A DNA stretch of 64,000 bases, taken from the NCBI RefSeq assembly GCF_037126175.1, contig NZ_CP146986.1, forward strand, positions 62,001 to 126,000. The letters run 5' to 3'. Below are positions 36,699 through 46,332 of the stretch, one piece after another. Below the pieces are notes generated by a model. The model made no database searches and was not told where the DNA came from. It saw only the letters and a program-made list of their open reading frames with translations. The DNA is from Pseudomonas sp. RSB 5.4 (GTDB lineage Bacteria; Pseudomonadota; Gammaproteobacteria; Pseudomonadales; Pseudomonadaceae). Position 1 is the first letter of the stretch, and each line of letters begins with the position of its first letter. The translations under genes were made by a program, and so were the position numbers.

Positions 36699-38090
36699 AT
36701 GGGCATCAAGGTTTTGCTGGTCGAGGATGACCGCTCGTTGCGCGAAGCGCTGGCCGATACGCTGCTGCTGGCGGGTCACGACTACCAGGCGGTCGGCAGT
36801 GCCGAAGAGGCGTTGCAGGCGGTCGAGCGCGAGGCGTTCAGTCTGGTGGTCAGCGACGTCAACATGCCTGGCATGGACGGCCATCAACTGCTTGCACTGT
36901 TGCGTGCGCGGCAGCCGCAATTGCCGGTGTTGCTGATGACTGCGCATGGCGCGGTCGAACGCGCCGTGGATGCGATGCGTCAGGGCGCGGCGGATTATCT
37001 GGTCAAGCCATTTGAACCCAAGGCCCTGCTGGACCTGGTGTCGCGGCATGCCCTGGGTAGCGTCAGCGTTGCTGACGGTGAAGGTCCGGTGGCGGTCGAG
37101 CCGGCCAGTGCGCAGTTGCTCGAACTGGCCGCGCGGGTGGCGCGCAGTGATTCCACGGTGCTGATCTCCGGCGAATCCGGTACCGGCAAGGAAGTGCTGG
37201 CGCGCTACATCCACCAGCAATCCCACCGTGCCAGCCAGCCGTTTATTGCGATCAACTGCGCGGCGATTCCCGACAACATGCTCGAGGCCACACTGTTCGG
37301 TCACGAGAAGGGCTCGTTCACTGGCGCCATCGCGGCGCAGGCCGGCAAGTTCGAGCAGGCCGATGGCGGCACCATTCTGCTCGACGAGATTTCCGAAATG
37401 CCCTTGGGCCTGCAAGCCAAGTTGCTGCGGGTGTTGCAGGAGCGCGAAGTCGAGCGCGTCGGTGCGCGCAAACCGATCACCCTGGATATTCGCGTGGTCG
37501 CCACCACCAACCGTGATCTGGCCGGCGAAGTGGCGGCGGGGCGTTTCCGTGAAGACCTTTTTTACCGTCTGTCGGTTTTTCCCCTGGCGTGGCGTCCACT
37601 TCGCGAGCGCACTGCCGATATCTTGCCGCTGGCGGAGCGGTTGCTGAACAAACACGTCAATAAAATGAAGCATGCGGCGGCGAAACTTTCGCCAGAGGCC
37701 CAGGCTTGCCTGACCCACTACCCGTGGCCGGGCAACGTGCGTGAGCTGGATAACGCGATTCAAAGGGCGCTGATTCTGCAGCAGGGCGGTTTGATCCAGC
37801 CGCAGGATTTCTGCCTGACCGGCGCGGTGACGTTTAGCGCAGCGCCGGCCGTCGCGCCGGTGCAACCGTTGGTGCGCGAGATCGAAGTCGAGGCCGAGTC
37901 CGCCGGTGCGCTGGGCGATGACCTGCGTCGCCGGGAGTTCCAGATGATCATCGACACCCTGCGCACCGAGCGTGGCCGGCGCAAGGAAGCCGCGGAAAAA
38001 CTCGGTATCAGCCCGCGTACCCTGCGCTACAAACTGGCGCAAATGCGGGATGCCGGGATGGACGTCGAAGGCTATCTGTTCGCCACCTGA
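36699..38090 (+). CDS. fleR: FleR, sigma-54-dependent response regulator
   Basis: FleR, once phosphorylated by FleS, activates hook, basal body and export genes with RpoN. The receiver domain has Asp53 in VVSDVNMPGMDG. The AAA+ domain has Walker A GESGTGKE and Walker B TILLDEISE. Its sigma-54 contact loop reads GSFTGA rather than the common GAFTGA. The C-terminal helix-turn-helix is KEAAEKLGISPRTLRYKLAQ. At 463 residues the length is normal. A REP pair follows the gene. Confidence 0.96.
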   Translation: MGIKVLLVEDDRSLREALADTLLLAGHDYQAVGSAEEALQAVEREAFSLVVSDVNMPGMDGHQLLALLRARQPQLPVLLMTAHGAVERAVDAMRQGAADYLVKPFEPKALLDLVSRHALGSVSVADGEGPVAVEPASAQLLELAARVARSDSTVLISGESGTGKEVLARYIHQQSHRASQPFIAINCAAIPDNMLEATLFGHEKGSFTGAIAAQAGKFEQADGGTILLDEISEMPLGLQAKLLRVLQEREVERVGARKPITLDIRVVATTNRDLAGEVAAGRFREDLFYRLSVFPLAWRPLRERTADILPLAERLLNKHVNKMKHAAAKLSPEAQACLTHYPWPGNVRELDNAIQRALILQQGGLIQPQDFCLTGAVTFSAAPAVAPVQPLVREIEVEAESAGALGDDLRRREFQMIIDTLRTERGRRKEAAEKLGISPRTLRYKLAQMRDAGMDVEGYLFAT

Positions 38091-38109
38091 AAATTGTCGC
38101 AAGTCAATT

Positions 38110-38196
38110 GTGGGAGCGGGCTTGCTCGCGAAAGCGCAGGGTCAGTGGCGAAAATGTCGACTGACTCTCCCTCTTCGCGAGCAAGCCCGCTCCCAC
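38110..38196. repeat. REP pair (REPIN) between fleR and fliE
   Basis: Two 23-base REP elements with the core GTGGGAGCGGGCTTG lie in inverted orientation at 38110-38132 and 38174-38196, separated by 41 bases. Together they can fold into a long hairpin. This is the common Pseudomonas REPIN form. Confidence 0.92.
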
Positions 38197-38264
38197 AGTA
38201 GTTTCGCGGTGCCTGGACCTGACGCGGTGCCTTGATGGGCTTTTATAGAGTAAGTCCGCCGAGC

Positions 38265-38280
38265 TGGCACCCTTGTTGCT
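38265..38280 (+). promoter_or_regulatory. Sigma-54 promoter of fliE
   Basis: TGGCAC-CCTTG-TTGCT is a near-perfect -24/-12 element, about 62 bases before the fliE start. FleR and RpoN control of fliEFGHIJ is established in P. aeruginosa. Confidence 0.88.
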
Positions 38281-38341
38281 AATACCTGTGTACCCGCCGA
38301 GTGAGTGTCAAAAAATTGCGGGCCGCCCAAGAGAGTAGACC

Positions 38342-38671
38342 ATGAGCCAAGGTATTGAATTTAATCGGTTGATGATGGACATGAAGGCCATGAAAATGGA
38401 CGCCATGGCCACGCCGAAATCGACTGCCGCCGTCCCTGAACTGGCAGGCAGCAGCTTTTCCGACATGCTCGGTCAGGCCATCAACAAAGTCAGCGATACC
38501 CAGCAGGCGTCGACTCAGTTGGCCAACGCATTTGAAATCGGCAAGAGCGGCGTCGATCTGACGGACGTGATGATCGCCTCGCAGAAAGCCAGCGTGTCGT
38601 TCCAGGCTCTGACCCAGGTGCGCAACAAGCTGGTTCAGGCTTATCAAGACATCATGCAGATGCCGGTTTAA
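38342..38671 (+). CDS. fliE: FliE, basal body protein linking MS ring and rod
   Basis: FliE joins the MS ring to the proximal rod and helps export start. The 109-residue protein has the conserved C-terminal half: [39 protein letters not shown] and [17 protein letters not shown]. The N-terminus is Met/Lys-rich. It is the first gene of fliEFGHIJ; fliF follows after 15 bases. Confidence 0.96.
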   Translation: MSQGIEFNRLMMDMKAMKMDAMATPKSTAAVPELAGSSFSDMLGQAINKVSDTQQASTQLANAFEIGKSGVDLTDVMIASQKASVSFQALTQVRNKLVQAYQDIMQMPV

Positions 38672-38686
38672 GGACGAGATTGAGTC

Positions 38687-40474
38687 ATGGCAGAAGCAGT
38701 CGCCGATAACGTTCCGGCCAAGGCCACCCCGATAGACGGCAAACCGCCGCTGTTCGGCCTGTCCTTCCTGGAAAACCTCTCCGAGATGACCATGCTGCGT
38801 CAGGTGGGCCTGTTGGTCGGCCTGGCTGCGAGCGTGGCGATTGGCTTTGCCGTGGTGCTTTGGTCGCAGCAGCCGGATTACCGTCCGTTGTACGGCAGCC
38901 TTGCCGGCATGGACGCCAAGCAGGTCATGGACACCCTGGCCTCCGCCGACATTCCTTACACCGTCGAGCCGAACTCCGGCGCCTTGCTGGTCAAGGCCGA
39001 CGACCTGTCCCGTGCGCGGATGAAACTCGCGGCCGCTGGTGTCACTCCCAGCGACGGCAACATCGGTTTCGAAATCCTCGACAAGGAACAGGGGCTGGGC
39101 ACCAGCCAGTTCATGGAAGCGACCCGCTACCGTCGCGGCCTCGAAGGCGAACTGGCACGCACCATTTCCAGCCTGAACAACGTCAAGGGCGCCCGTGTGC
39201 ACCTGGCGATTCCGAAGAGTTCGGTGTTCGTGCGTGATGAACGCAAGCCAAGCGCGTCGGTACTGGTCGAGCTGTACTCCGGGCGTTCGCTGGAGCCGGG
39301 GCAGGTGGTGGCGATCATCAACCTGGTGGCGACCTCCGTTCCTGAACTGAGCAAATCGCAGATCACCGTCGTCGATCAGAAGGGCAACCTGCTCTCCGAT
39401 CAGGCGGAAAACTCCGAAATGACCATGGCCGGCAAGCAGTTCGATTACAGCCGCCGCATGGAAAGCATGCTGACCCAGCGCGTGCACAATATTCTGCAAC
39501 CGGTGCTGGGCAACGACCGCTACAAGGCTGAAGTCTCGGCCGACATCGATTTCAACGCCGTCGAATCGACTGCCGAGCAGTTCAACCCGGATCAACCGGC
39601 GTTGCGCAGCGAGCAGTCGGTCAACGAGCAACGCACCGCCAGCAATGGCCCGCAAGGTGTACCGGGTGCCCTGAGCAACCAGCCGCCAGCGCCGGCCTCG
39701 GCACCGCAGACCACCGGTGGCGCGCAAGCCTCTACCGGCATGATTCAACCCGGTCAGCCACTGGTTGATGCCAACGGTCAGCAGATCATGGACCCGGCCA
39801 CCGGCCAGCCAATGCTCGCGCCGTACCCGGCGGACAAGCGTCAACAATCCACCAAGAACTTCGAACTCGACCGTTCCATCAGCCACACCAAACAGCAGCA
39901 GGGTCGCCTGAATCGTCTGTCGGTGTCGGTGGTGGTCGACGATCAGGTCAAGATCAACCCGGCCAACGGGGAAACCACCCGCGCGCCGTGGAGCGCCGAT
40001 GAACTGGCGCGCTTCACCCGTCTGGTGCAGGACGCGGTCGGCTTCGATGCCAGCCGTGGCGACAGCGTCAGCGTGATCAATATGCCGTTCTCCGCCGAAC
40101 GCGGTGAAGTGGTCGCCGATATTCCGTTCTACTCCCAGCCATGGTTCTGGGACATCGTCAAACAAGTGCTGGGTGTGTTGTTCATCCTGGTGCTGGTGTT
40201 TGGTGTGCTGCGTCCGGTGTTGAACAACATCACCGGTGGCGGCAAAGGCAAGGAGCTGGCCGGTCTGGGCAGCGACGTGGAACTCGGTGGCATGGGCGGC
40301 CTGGACGGCGACCTGGCCAACGACCGCGTGAGCCTCGGTGGTCCGCAGAGCATTCTGTTGCCTAGCCCGAGCGAGGGTTACGACGCACAACTGAATGCAA
40401 TCAAGAGCTTGGTGGCCGAGGATCCGGGTCGCGTGGCTCAGGTCGTGAAAGAGTGGATTAACGCAGATGAGTGA
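38687..40474 (+). CDS. fliF: FliF, MS-ring protein
   Basis: FliF forms the MS ring in the inner membrane. Its first membrane segment is at about residues 43-64 (VGLLVGLAASVAIGFAVVLW) and the second at about 487-508 (GVLFILVLVFGVL). The periplasmic ring-building motifs lie between (DYRPLYGSLAGMDAKQVMD, YRRGLEGELARTISSL, VHLAIPKSSVF). The C-terminal cytoplasmic tail binds FliG. At 595 residues the length is normal. fliG starts 8 bases before its stop. Confidence 0.97.
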   Translation: MAEAVADNVPAKATPIDGKPPLFGLSFLENLSEMTMLRQVGLLVGLAASVAIGFAVVLWSQQPDYRPLYGSLAGMDAKQVMDTLASADIPYTVEPNSGALLVKADDLSRARMKLAAAGVTPSDGNIGFEILDKEQGLGTSQFMEATRYRRGLEGELARTISSLNNVKGARVHLAIPKSSVFVRDERKPSASVLVELYSGRSLEPGQVVAIINLVATSVPELSKSQITVVDQKGNLLSDQAENSEMTMAGKQFDYSRRMESMLTQRVHNILQPVLGNDRYKAEVSADIDFNAVESTAEQFNPDQPALRSEQSVNEQRTASNGPQGVPGALSNQPPAPASAPQTTGGAQASTGMIQPGQPLVDANGQQIMDPATGQPMLAPYPADKRQQSTKNFELDRSISHTKQQQGRLNRLSVSVVVDDQVKINPANGETTRAPWSADELARFTRLVQDAVGFDASRGDSVSVINMPFSAERGEVVADIPFYSQPWFWDIVKQVLGVLFILVLVFGVLRPVLNNITGGGKGKELAGLGSDVELGGMGGLDGDLANDRVSLGGPQSILLPSPSEGYDAQLNAIKSLVAEDPGRVAQVVKEWINADE

Positions 40475-41486
40475 TAACCGAGCCGCAACCGCCAAACTGA
40501 ACAAGGTCGACAAAGCCGCGATTCTGCTGCTGTCCCTGGGTTCAACCGATGCCGCGCAAGTGCTGCGCCACATGGGCCCCAAAGAGGTTCAGCGTGTCGG
40601 TGTGGCCATGGCGCAGATGGGCAACGTCCATCGCGAACAGGTCGAGCAGGTCATGAGCGAGTTCGTCGACATTGTCGGCGACCAGACCAGCCTCGGCGTC
40701 GGCTCCGACGACTACGTGCGCAAAATGCTTACCCAGGCGTTGGGCGAAGACAAGGCCAATGGCCTGATCGACCGCATCCTGCTCGGTGGCAACACCAGCG
40801 GCCTCGACAGCCTGAAATGGATGGAGCCGCGCGCCGTTGCCGACGTGATCCGTTACGAACACCCGCAGATCCAGGCCATCGTCGTCGCGTACCTCGACCC
40901 GGATCAGGCCGGTGAAGTATTGGGCAACTTCGACCACAAGGTGCGTCTGGACATCATCCTGCGCGTGTCGTCGTTGAACACCGTGCAACCGGCGGCGCTG
41001 AAAGAGCTGAACCAGATTCTCGAGAAGCAGTTCTCCGGCAACTCGAATGCCTCGCGCACCACCCTGGGTGGCATCAAGCGTGCGGCGGACATCATGAACT
41101 TCCTCGACAGCTCGATCGAAGGCCAGCTCATGGACTCGATCCGCGAAGTCGACGAAGACCTGTCCGGTCAGATCGAAGACCTCATGTTCGTGTTCAACAA
41201 CCTGGCCGACGTCGACGACCGCGGCATTCAGGCGCTGTTGCGCGAAGTCTCTTCCGACGTGCTGGTACTGGCCCTCAAGGGTTCGGACGAAGGCGTCAAA
41301 GAGAAGATCTTCAAGAACATGTCCAAGCGTGCGGCCGAGCTGTTGCGCGACGACCTCGAAGCCAAAGGCCCGGTGCGCGTCAGCGACGTGGAAACCGCGC
41401 AGAAAGAAATCCTCACCATTGCCCGTCGTATGGCCGAAGCCGGCGAAATCGTGCTCGGTGGCAAGGGCGGCGAGGAAATGATCTAA
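40467..41486 (+). CDS. fliG: FliG, rotor switch protein
   Basis: FliG is the C-ring protein that meets the stator and generates torque. The 339-residue sequence has all family segments: KAAILLLSLGSTDAAQVLRH, EHPQIQAIVVAYLDPDQAGE, the middle-domain DSIREVDEDLSGQIEDLMF, and a charged torque helix (RDDLEAKGPVRVSDVETAQ). It overlaps fliF by 8 bases, and fliH follows after 4. Confidence 0.97.
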   Translation: MSDNRAATAKLNKVDKAAILLLSLGSTDAAQVLRHMGPKEVQRVGVAMAQMGNVHREQVEQVMSEFVDIVGDQTSLGVGSDDYVRKMLTQALGEDKANGLIDRILLGGNTSGLDSLKWMEPRAVADVIRYEHPQIQAIVVAYLDPDQAGEVLGNFDHKVRLDIILRVSSLNTVQPAALKELNQILEKQFSGNSNASRTTLGGIKRAADIMNFLDSSIEGQLMDSIREVDEDLSGQIEDLMFVFNNLADVDDRGIQALLREVSSDVLVLALKGSDEGVKEKIFKNMSKRAAELLRDDLEAKGPVRVSDVETAQKEILTIARRMAEAGEIVLGGKGGEEMI

Positions 41487-41490
41487 GCCC

Positions 41491-42294
41491 ATGGACAAGC
41501 ATGACGATGTGACGGATCTGATCCGTGCCCGGGATGTCCGTGGTTTCGAATCCTGGGCGCTGCCCAGCTTCGACCCGCCGAAACCGGAACCCGAGCCGGA
41601 ACCGGAGCCCGAACCGCCGGAAATGGAAGAAGTGCCGCTGGAAGAAGTCCAGCCACTGACCCTGGAAGAACTCGAAAGCATCCGTCAGGAGGCTTACAAC
41701 GAGGGCTTTGGCATCGGCGAGAAGGAGGGTTTTCACAGCGCCACGCTCAAGGTGCGTCAGGAGGCCGAAGTGGCGCTGGCGGCGAAACTGGCCAGCCTCG
41801 AGCAACTGATGACCCACCTGTTCGAGCCGATTGCCGAGCAGGACACGCAGATCGAAAAGTCGCTGGTCGACCTCGTGCAACACATCACCAAGCAAGTGAT
41901 CAAGCGCGAGCTGGCCATCGATTCCAGCCAGATCGAACAGGTCATGCGCGACGCGCTCAAGCTGTTGCCGTTGGGCGTGGAAAATGTGCGTCTTTACGTC
42001 AATCCGCAAGACTTCGAGCAGGCCAAGGCCTTGCGCGAACGTCATGAGGAATCCTGGCGCATCGTGGAAGATGACTCGTTGCTGCCGGGCGGTTGCCGGG
42101 TTGAAACCGAGCACAGCCGTATCGACGCCAGCATCGAGACCCGCGTGACCCAGGTCATGGCCAAACTGTTCGACCAGTTACACGAACAGGCCCTGCACCC
42201 GGCTGCGCCGGATCTGAGTCTGGACATTCCTGAACAAAGCCAACCGGCGGCTGCGCCTGAAGAGCCGCTCGCGGACACCCCCGATGCGCCTTGA
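41491..42294 (+). CDS. fliH: FliH, export ATPase regulator
   Basis: FliH holds the FliI ATPase at the export gate and restrains it. Residues about 30-60 are a Pro-Glu repeat (PEPEPEPEP) followed by a Glu-rich stretch. The middle contains the GxxxG-type helix region ([12 protein letters not shown]). The C-terminal domain ([32 protein letters not shown]) is the FliI-binding part shared with ATPase stators. At 267 residues it is slightly long because of the acidic repeat. fliI overlaps its end by 11 bases. Confidence 0.94.
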   Translation: MDKHDDVTDLIRARDVRGFESWALPSFDPPKPEPEPEPEPEPPEMEEVPLEEVQPLTLEELESIRQEAYNEGFGIGEKEGFHSATLKVRQEAEVALAAKLASLEQLMTHLFEPIAEQDTQIEKSLVDLVQHITKQVIKRELAIDSSQIEQVMRDALKLLPLGVENVRLYVNPQDFEQAKALRERHEESWRIVEDDSLLPGGCRVETEHSRIDASIETRVTQVMAKLFDQLHEQALHPAAPDLSLDIPEQSQPAAAPEEPLADTPDAP

Positions 42295-43642
42295 ACGCAC
42301 CAGTTTCGCCAAGCGCCTCAGCACTTATGCCGAAGCCACTGAGATCGCCGGCGCGCCGATTCTCGAAGGCCGCCTGCTGCGGATGGTCGGCCTCACCCTC
42401 GAAGCCGAAGGCCTGCGCGCTGCCATGGGCACGCGCTGCCTGGTGATCAATGACGACAGCTATCACCCGTCCCAGGTGGAAGCGGAAGTCATGGGGTTTT
42501 CCGGCAACAAAGTCTTTCTGATGCCGGTCGGCAGCGTCGCCGGCATTGCCCCCGGCGCCCGCGTGGTGCCGCTGGCGGAAACCGGTCGGCTGCCGATGGG
42601 CATGAGCATGCTCGGTCGCGTGCTCGATGGCGCCGGTCGTGCGCTGGACGGCAAGGGCGGGATGAAGGCTGAAGACTGGGTGCCGATGGACGGCCCGACC
42701 ATCAACCCGCTCAACCGCGACCCGATCCACGTCCCGCTGGACGTCGGCATCCGTTGCATCAACGGTTTGCTGACGGTCGGACGCGGTCAGCGTCTGGGGC
42801 TGTTCGCCGGTACCGGTGTCGGTAAATCGGTGCTGCTGGGCATGATGACCCGCTTCACCGAGGCCGACATCATCGTCGTCGGTCTGATCGGTGAGCGGGG
42901 TCGAGAAGTCAAGGAGTTCATCGAGCACATTCTCGGTGAAGAAGGCCTCAAGCGTTCGGTGGTGGTCGCCTCGCCGGCGGACGATGCGCCGCTGATGCGT
43001 CTGCGCGCGGCGATGTATTGCACGCGGATCGCCGAGTATTTCCGCGACAAGGGCAAGAACGTCCTGTTGCTGATGGATTCGTTGACCCGTTTCGCCCAGG
43101 CCCAGCGGGAAATCGCTTTGGCCATTGGCGAGCCACCGGCGACCAAGGGTTATCCGCCCTCGGTGTTCGCCAAACTGCCGAAACTGGTGGAGCGCGCCGG
43201 TAATGCGGAGAAGGGCGGTGGTTCGATCACCGCGTTCTACACCGTGTTGTCCGAAGGCGATGACCAGCAGGACCCGATTGCCGACTCGGCGCGGGGCGTG
43301 CTCGACGGCCACATCGTGTTGTCCCGGCGTCTGGCCGAGGAAGGGCACTATCCGGCCATCGACATCGAAGCCTCGATCAGCCGGGTGATGCCGGCCGTGG
43401 TTTCGGCGGAGCACATGCAGCGTGCGCAGTACTTCAAGCAATTGTGGTCGCGCTATCAGCAGAGCCGCGATCTGATCAGCGTCGGCGCGTACGTCGCCGG
43501 TGGCGACCGCGAGACCGATCTGGCGATCAATCTGCAGCCGCAACTGACCCGCTACCAGCGTCAGGGGCTCAACGACAAGATCAACATGGGCGAGAGCCAG
43601 GCTTACCTCGAAACCCTGTTCGCGCCTGCGGCGGGCGGGTAA
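42284..43642 (+). CDS. fliI: FliI, flagellum-specific export ATPase
   Basis: FliI is the F1-like hexameric ATPase of the flagellar export apparatus. Walker A is GTGVGKS at residues 176-182. Other marks are [15 protein letters not shown], the Walker B region [19 protein letters not shown], and the ATPase signature of export ATPases ([17 protein letters not shown]). At 452 residues the length is normal. fliJ follows after 6 bases. Confidence 0.97.
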   Translation: MRLERTSFAKRLSTYAEATEIAGAPILEGRLLRMVGLTLEAEGLRAAMGTRCLVINDDSYHPSQVEAEVMGFSGNKVFLMPVGSVAGIAPGARVVPLAETGRLPMGMSMLGRVLDGAGRALDGKGGMKAEDWVPMDGPTINPLNRDPIHVPLDVGIRCINGLLTVGRGQRLGLFAGTGVGKSVLLGMMTRFTEADIIVVGLIGERGREVKEFIEHILGEEGLKRSVVVASPADDAPLMRLRAAMYCTRIAEYFRDKGKNVLLLMDSLTRFAQAQREIALAIGEPPATKGYPPSVFAKLPKLVERAGNAEKGGGSITAFYTVLSEGDDQQDPIADSARGVLDGHIVLSRRLAEEGHYPAIDIEASISRVMPAVVSAEHMQRAQYFKQLWSRYQQSRDLISVGAYVAGGDRETDLAINLQPQLTRYQRQGLNDKINMGESQAYLETLFAPAAGG

Positions 43643-43648
43643 TCGGCC

Positions 43649-44098
43649 ATGGCCGTGAGCCGAGCTGCGCGTCTGGCACCCGTGGTGGAGATGGCCGAAC
43701 AGGCCGAGAAAACCGCCGTGCAGCGCCTGGGTTACTTTCAGGGCCAGGTCAAAGTGGCCGAAAGCAAACTCGCCGACCTCGACGCCTTTCGTCTGGATTA
43801 TCAGGAACAGTGGATCGTGCGCGGCAGCGACGGGGTTTCCGGGCAATGGCTGCTGGGTTATCACGGTTTCCTCGCGCAGCTGGACACCGCCATCGACCAG
43901 CAGCGCCAGAGCCTGGTCTGGCACCAGAACAACCTGATCAAGGCGCGCGATGCTTGGCAGCAGGCGTTTGCCAAGGTCGAAGGCCTGCGCAAACTGGTGC
44001 AGCGCTATCGCGAAGAGGCGCAACGCCTCGAAGACAAGCGTGAGCAGAAGCTGCTGGACGAGTTGTCGCAGCGTTTGCCGCGCCAGAACCCTTTTTAA
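43649..44098 (+). CDS. fliJ: FliJ, export chaperone-like protein
   Basis: FliJ is a coiled-coil protein that works with FliI and FlhA in export. The 149-residue helical sequence (RAARLAPVVEMAEQAEKTAV, QRYREEAQRLEDKREQKLLD) fits the family in size and coiled-coil character. It is the last gene of the fliEFGHIJ operon; a REP pair begins 17 bases after its stop. Confidence 0.93.
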   Translation: MAVSRAARLAPVVEMAEQAEKTAVQRLGYFQGQVKVAESKLADLDAFRLDYQEQWIVRGSDGVSGQWLLGYHGFLAQLDTAIDQQRQSLVWHQNNLIKARDAWQQAFAKVEGLRKLVQRYREEAQRLEDKREQKLLDELSQRLPRQNPF

Positions 44099-44115
44099 GT
44101 TGTCCCAAACTCCCT

Positions 44116-44203
44116 GTGGGAGCGGGCTTGCCCGCGAAGGCGTCGTGTCAGTCACCACCTCGGTCAACTGACCGATTGCATTCGCGAGCGAGCCCGCTCC
44201 CAC
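44116..44203. repeat. REP pair (REPIN) between fliJ and the STAS gene
   Basis: Two 23-base REP elements lie inverted at 44116-44138 and 44181-44203, of the same family as the fleR-fliE pair (one has CCCGCG, the other CGAGCG variants after the core). They mark the border of the operon. Confidence 0.92.
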
Positions 44204-44287
44204 ATTTGGTTCTGCGTTGCACCTTGCCCCTGGGTCTACCAGATGCTAAACCTTGTACACGTTCGTCAATGACAAGGAAGCCAGTCA

Positions 44288-44593
44288 ATGTCAGTCGTTA
44301 CAGAAGTCTCTCCGGATGGTCAAAAACTGACGATTTCGGTCAAGGGGCGGTTCGATTTTGGGCGCCATCAGGAGTTTCGCGAGTCCTATGAGCGGCTTAA
44401 CCAAAAACCCGACTCCATCGTGGTTGATCTGAAAGAAGCCACCTACCTCGACAGCTCCGCACTGGGCATGCTGCTCCTGCTGCGCGATCACGCCGGCGGC
44501 GACGACTCGGATGTGCGCGTGATCAACAGCAACTCCGACGTGCGCAAGATTCTCGCCATCTCCAACTTCGACAAACTGTTCGACATCAGTTGA
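44288..44593 (+). CDS. hsbA: STAS-domain anti-sigma factor antagonist (HsbA-like)
   Basis: The 101-residue STAS protein has the phosphorylatable Ser56 in ATYLDSSALGMLLLL. In P. aeruginosa HsbA is phosphorylated and dephosphorylated by HsbR, and it affects the anti-sigma factor FlgM and surface behaviour. The gene order here (STAS, PP2C response regulator, HPt) supports the same system. It stands alone after a REP pair, and its stop overlaps the TTG start of the next gene. Confidence 0.82.
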   Translation: MSVVTEVSPDGQKLTISVKGRFDFGRHQEFRESYERLNQKPDSIVVDLKEATYLDSSALGMLLLLRDHAGGDDSDVRVINSNSDVRKILAISNFDKLFDIS

Positions 44594-46302
44594 CGGCCAT
44601 GCAGGCGCAAGAGCCGCTGACGATCCTGATCGCCGAAGACAGCGCCGCTGACCGGTTACTGTTGTCGACCATCGTCCGGCGTCAGGGGCATGAAGTGCTG
44701 ACGGCGGCCAATGGCGCTGAAGCGGTTGAGGTCTTTCGCCGGCAACAACCGCATCTGGTGCTGATGGACGCGATGATGCCGGTGATGGACGGCTTCGAAG
44801 CGGCGCAGCAGATCAAGGCGCTGGCGGGGGAAACCCTGGTGCCGATCATCTTCCTGACCTCGCTGACCGAAAGTGAAGCGCTGGCCCGGTGTCTGGAGGC
44901 TGGGGGCGACGACTTTCTGGCGAAGCCCTACAACCAGGTGATCCTCGCCGCCAAAATCAAGGCGATGGATCGCTTGCGCCGCTTGCAGGCCACCGTGCTG
45001 CAGCAGCGCGATCTGATCGCCAAACATCACGATTACCTGCTCAACGAACAGCGTGTGGCCAAAGCGGTGTTCGACAAGGTGGCCCACTCGGGCTGCCTGA
45101 GTGCGCCGAATATTCGCTATCTGCAATCGCCTTACGCATTGTTCAACGGCGACCTGCTGCTGGCGGCGTACACCCCGGCCGGCGACATGCATGTGCTGCT
45201 CGGTGATTTCACCGGTCACGGTCTGCCGGCGGCGGTGGGGGCCATGCCTCTGGCAGAAGTGTTCTATGGCATGACCGCCAAGGGCTACGGCCTGGCTGAA
45301 ACCCTGCGCGAGATGAACGCCAAGCTCAAGCGCATCCTGCCGGTGGACATGTTCTGCTGCGCGACGATGCTCTGCCTGAGTTTTCAGCGGCGCACGGTGG
45401 AGGTGTGGAACGGCGGTATGCCCGACGGTTATCTGCACCGGATTGCCAGCGGCGAGCGGGTGCCGCTGTCGGCGCGGCACTTGCCGCTGGGCGTGCTCAG
45501 CCCGCAAGCGTTTGACGATCGGACAGAAGTGCAAACCATGGCGGTGGGGGATCGGGTGTTCCTGCTGTCGGACGGTGTGATCGACACCACTGACGGCGAT
45601 GACCGGTTGTTCGGTGTCGAGCGTTTGCAGCAGCTGTTTGCTGTCAACCGTGAGCCGGACAACCTGTTTGCCGAGATTGAACAGGCCTTGCTCGAGTTTC
45701 GCGGCGAGCCCCGTGACGACGTGAGCATGGTCGAGATCAGTCTGCTCGACGCGGCGCAGGTCATGCCGCCGGCGCCGGTGTATTCCGACAGCGGCCAGTC
45801 GTGTCCGCTGGACTGGTCGGTGAGCTTCGAGTTTCGCGGCGCTACACTGAAGCGCTTCAATCCTTTGCCGTATCTGCTGCAGTTGTTGCTGGAGGTACAC
45901 GGGTTGCGCACCCAGAGCGGGGCGATCTACAGCGTGCTCGCCGAGTTGTACTCCAATGCGCTGGAGCACGGCGTGCTGGGTCTGGATTCCAGCCTCAAGC
46001 GCGATGCCGCAGGATTCGCCCGCTACTATGAGCAGCGCAATGCGCGACTCGATGCCTTGCAGGACGGTTATGTGCGCGTGCATCTGCAGGTCCGGCCGCA
46101 AGGTGCCGGTGGCTGTCTGGTCATTCGCGTCGAGGACAGCGGCAAGGGTTTTGACGTGGCGCGGGTGATGGAGCGGCCGGTGGACGGTGTCCGTCTGTCG
46201 GGGCGCGGGGTCAGTTTGATCCGGCATTTGGGGCATAACGCCAGATGGTCGGACGAAGGTCGCAGTGCTTGCGTAGAGTTTTTCTGGGAGGTTAGGGCAT
46301 AA
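44590..46302 (+). CDS. hsbR: Response regulator with PP2C phosphatase and kinase domains (HsbR-like)
   Basis: The 570-residue protein has a receiver domain (phospho-acceptor Asp60 in LVLMDAMMPVMDGF), a SpoIIE-type PP2C domain (about residues 165-385, LLGDFTGHGLPAAVGAMPL, VFLLSDGVIDTTD, RDDVSMVEI) and a C-terminal anti-sigma-type ATPase (ELYSNALEHGVLG, EDSGKGFDV, RGVSLIRHL). It is expected to switch HsbA between phosphorylated and free forms under HptB input. The start is a TTG overlapping the previous stop; an ATG at 44599 would remove 3 residues. Neither has a clear ribosome site. Confidence 0.85.
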   Translation: MTAMQAQEPLTILIAEDSAADRLLLSTIVRRQGHEVLTAANGAEAVEVFRRQQPHLVLMDAMMPVMDGFEAAQQIKALAGETLVPIIFLTSLTESEALARCLEAGGDDFLAKPYNQVILAAKIKAMDRLRRLQATVLQQRDLIAKHHDYLLNEQRVAKAVFDKVAHSGCLSAPNIRYLQSPYALFNGDLLLAAYTPAGDMHVLLGDFTGHGLPAAVGAMPLAEVFYGMTAKGYGLAETLREMNAKLKRILPVDMFCCATMLCLSFQRRTVEVWNGGMPDGYLHRIASGERVPLSARHLPLGVLSPQAFDDRTEVQTMAVGDRVFLLSDGVIDTTDGDDRLFGVERLQQLFAVNREPDNLFAEIEQALLEFRGEPRDDVSMVEISLLDAAQVMPPAPVYSDSGQSCPLDWSVSFEFRGATLKRFNPLPYLLQLLLEVHGLRTQSGAIYSVLAELYSNALEHGVLGLDSSLKRDAAGFARYYEQRNARLDALQDGYVRVHLQVRPQGAGGCLVIRVEDSGKGFDVARVMERPVDGVRLSGRGVSLIRHLGHNARWSDEGRSACVEFFWEVRA

Positions 46303-46332
46303 TTCGCCGATTCTTGATCAAGGAGTGAACAA

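Noticed and set aside
38279..40582. A 767-codon minus-strand frame opposite fliE and fliF
   Set aside because: Antisense to two unmistakable flagellar genes and across the fliE promoter; product has no recognisable domain.
41575..41625. The Pro-Glu repeat of FliH as a sign of slippage or phase variation
   Set aside because: The codons vary (GAA/GAG, CCC/CCG), so it is not a pure short tandem repeat and the frame is intact.
42155..44203. A 682-codon minus-strand frame opposite fliI and fliJ
   Set aside because: A shadow of fliI codon bias; it also runs through the REP pair.
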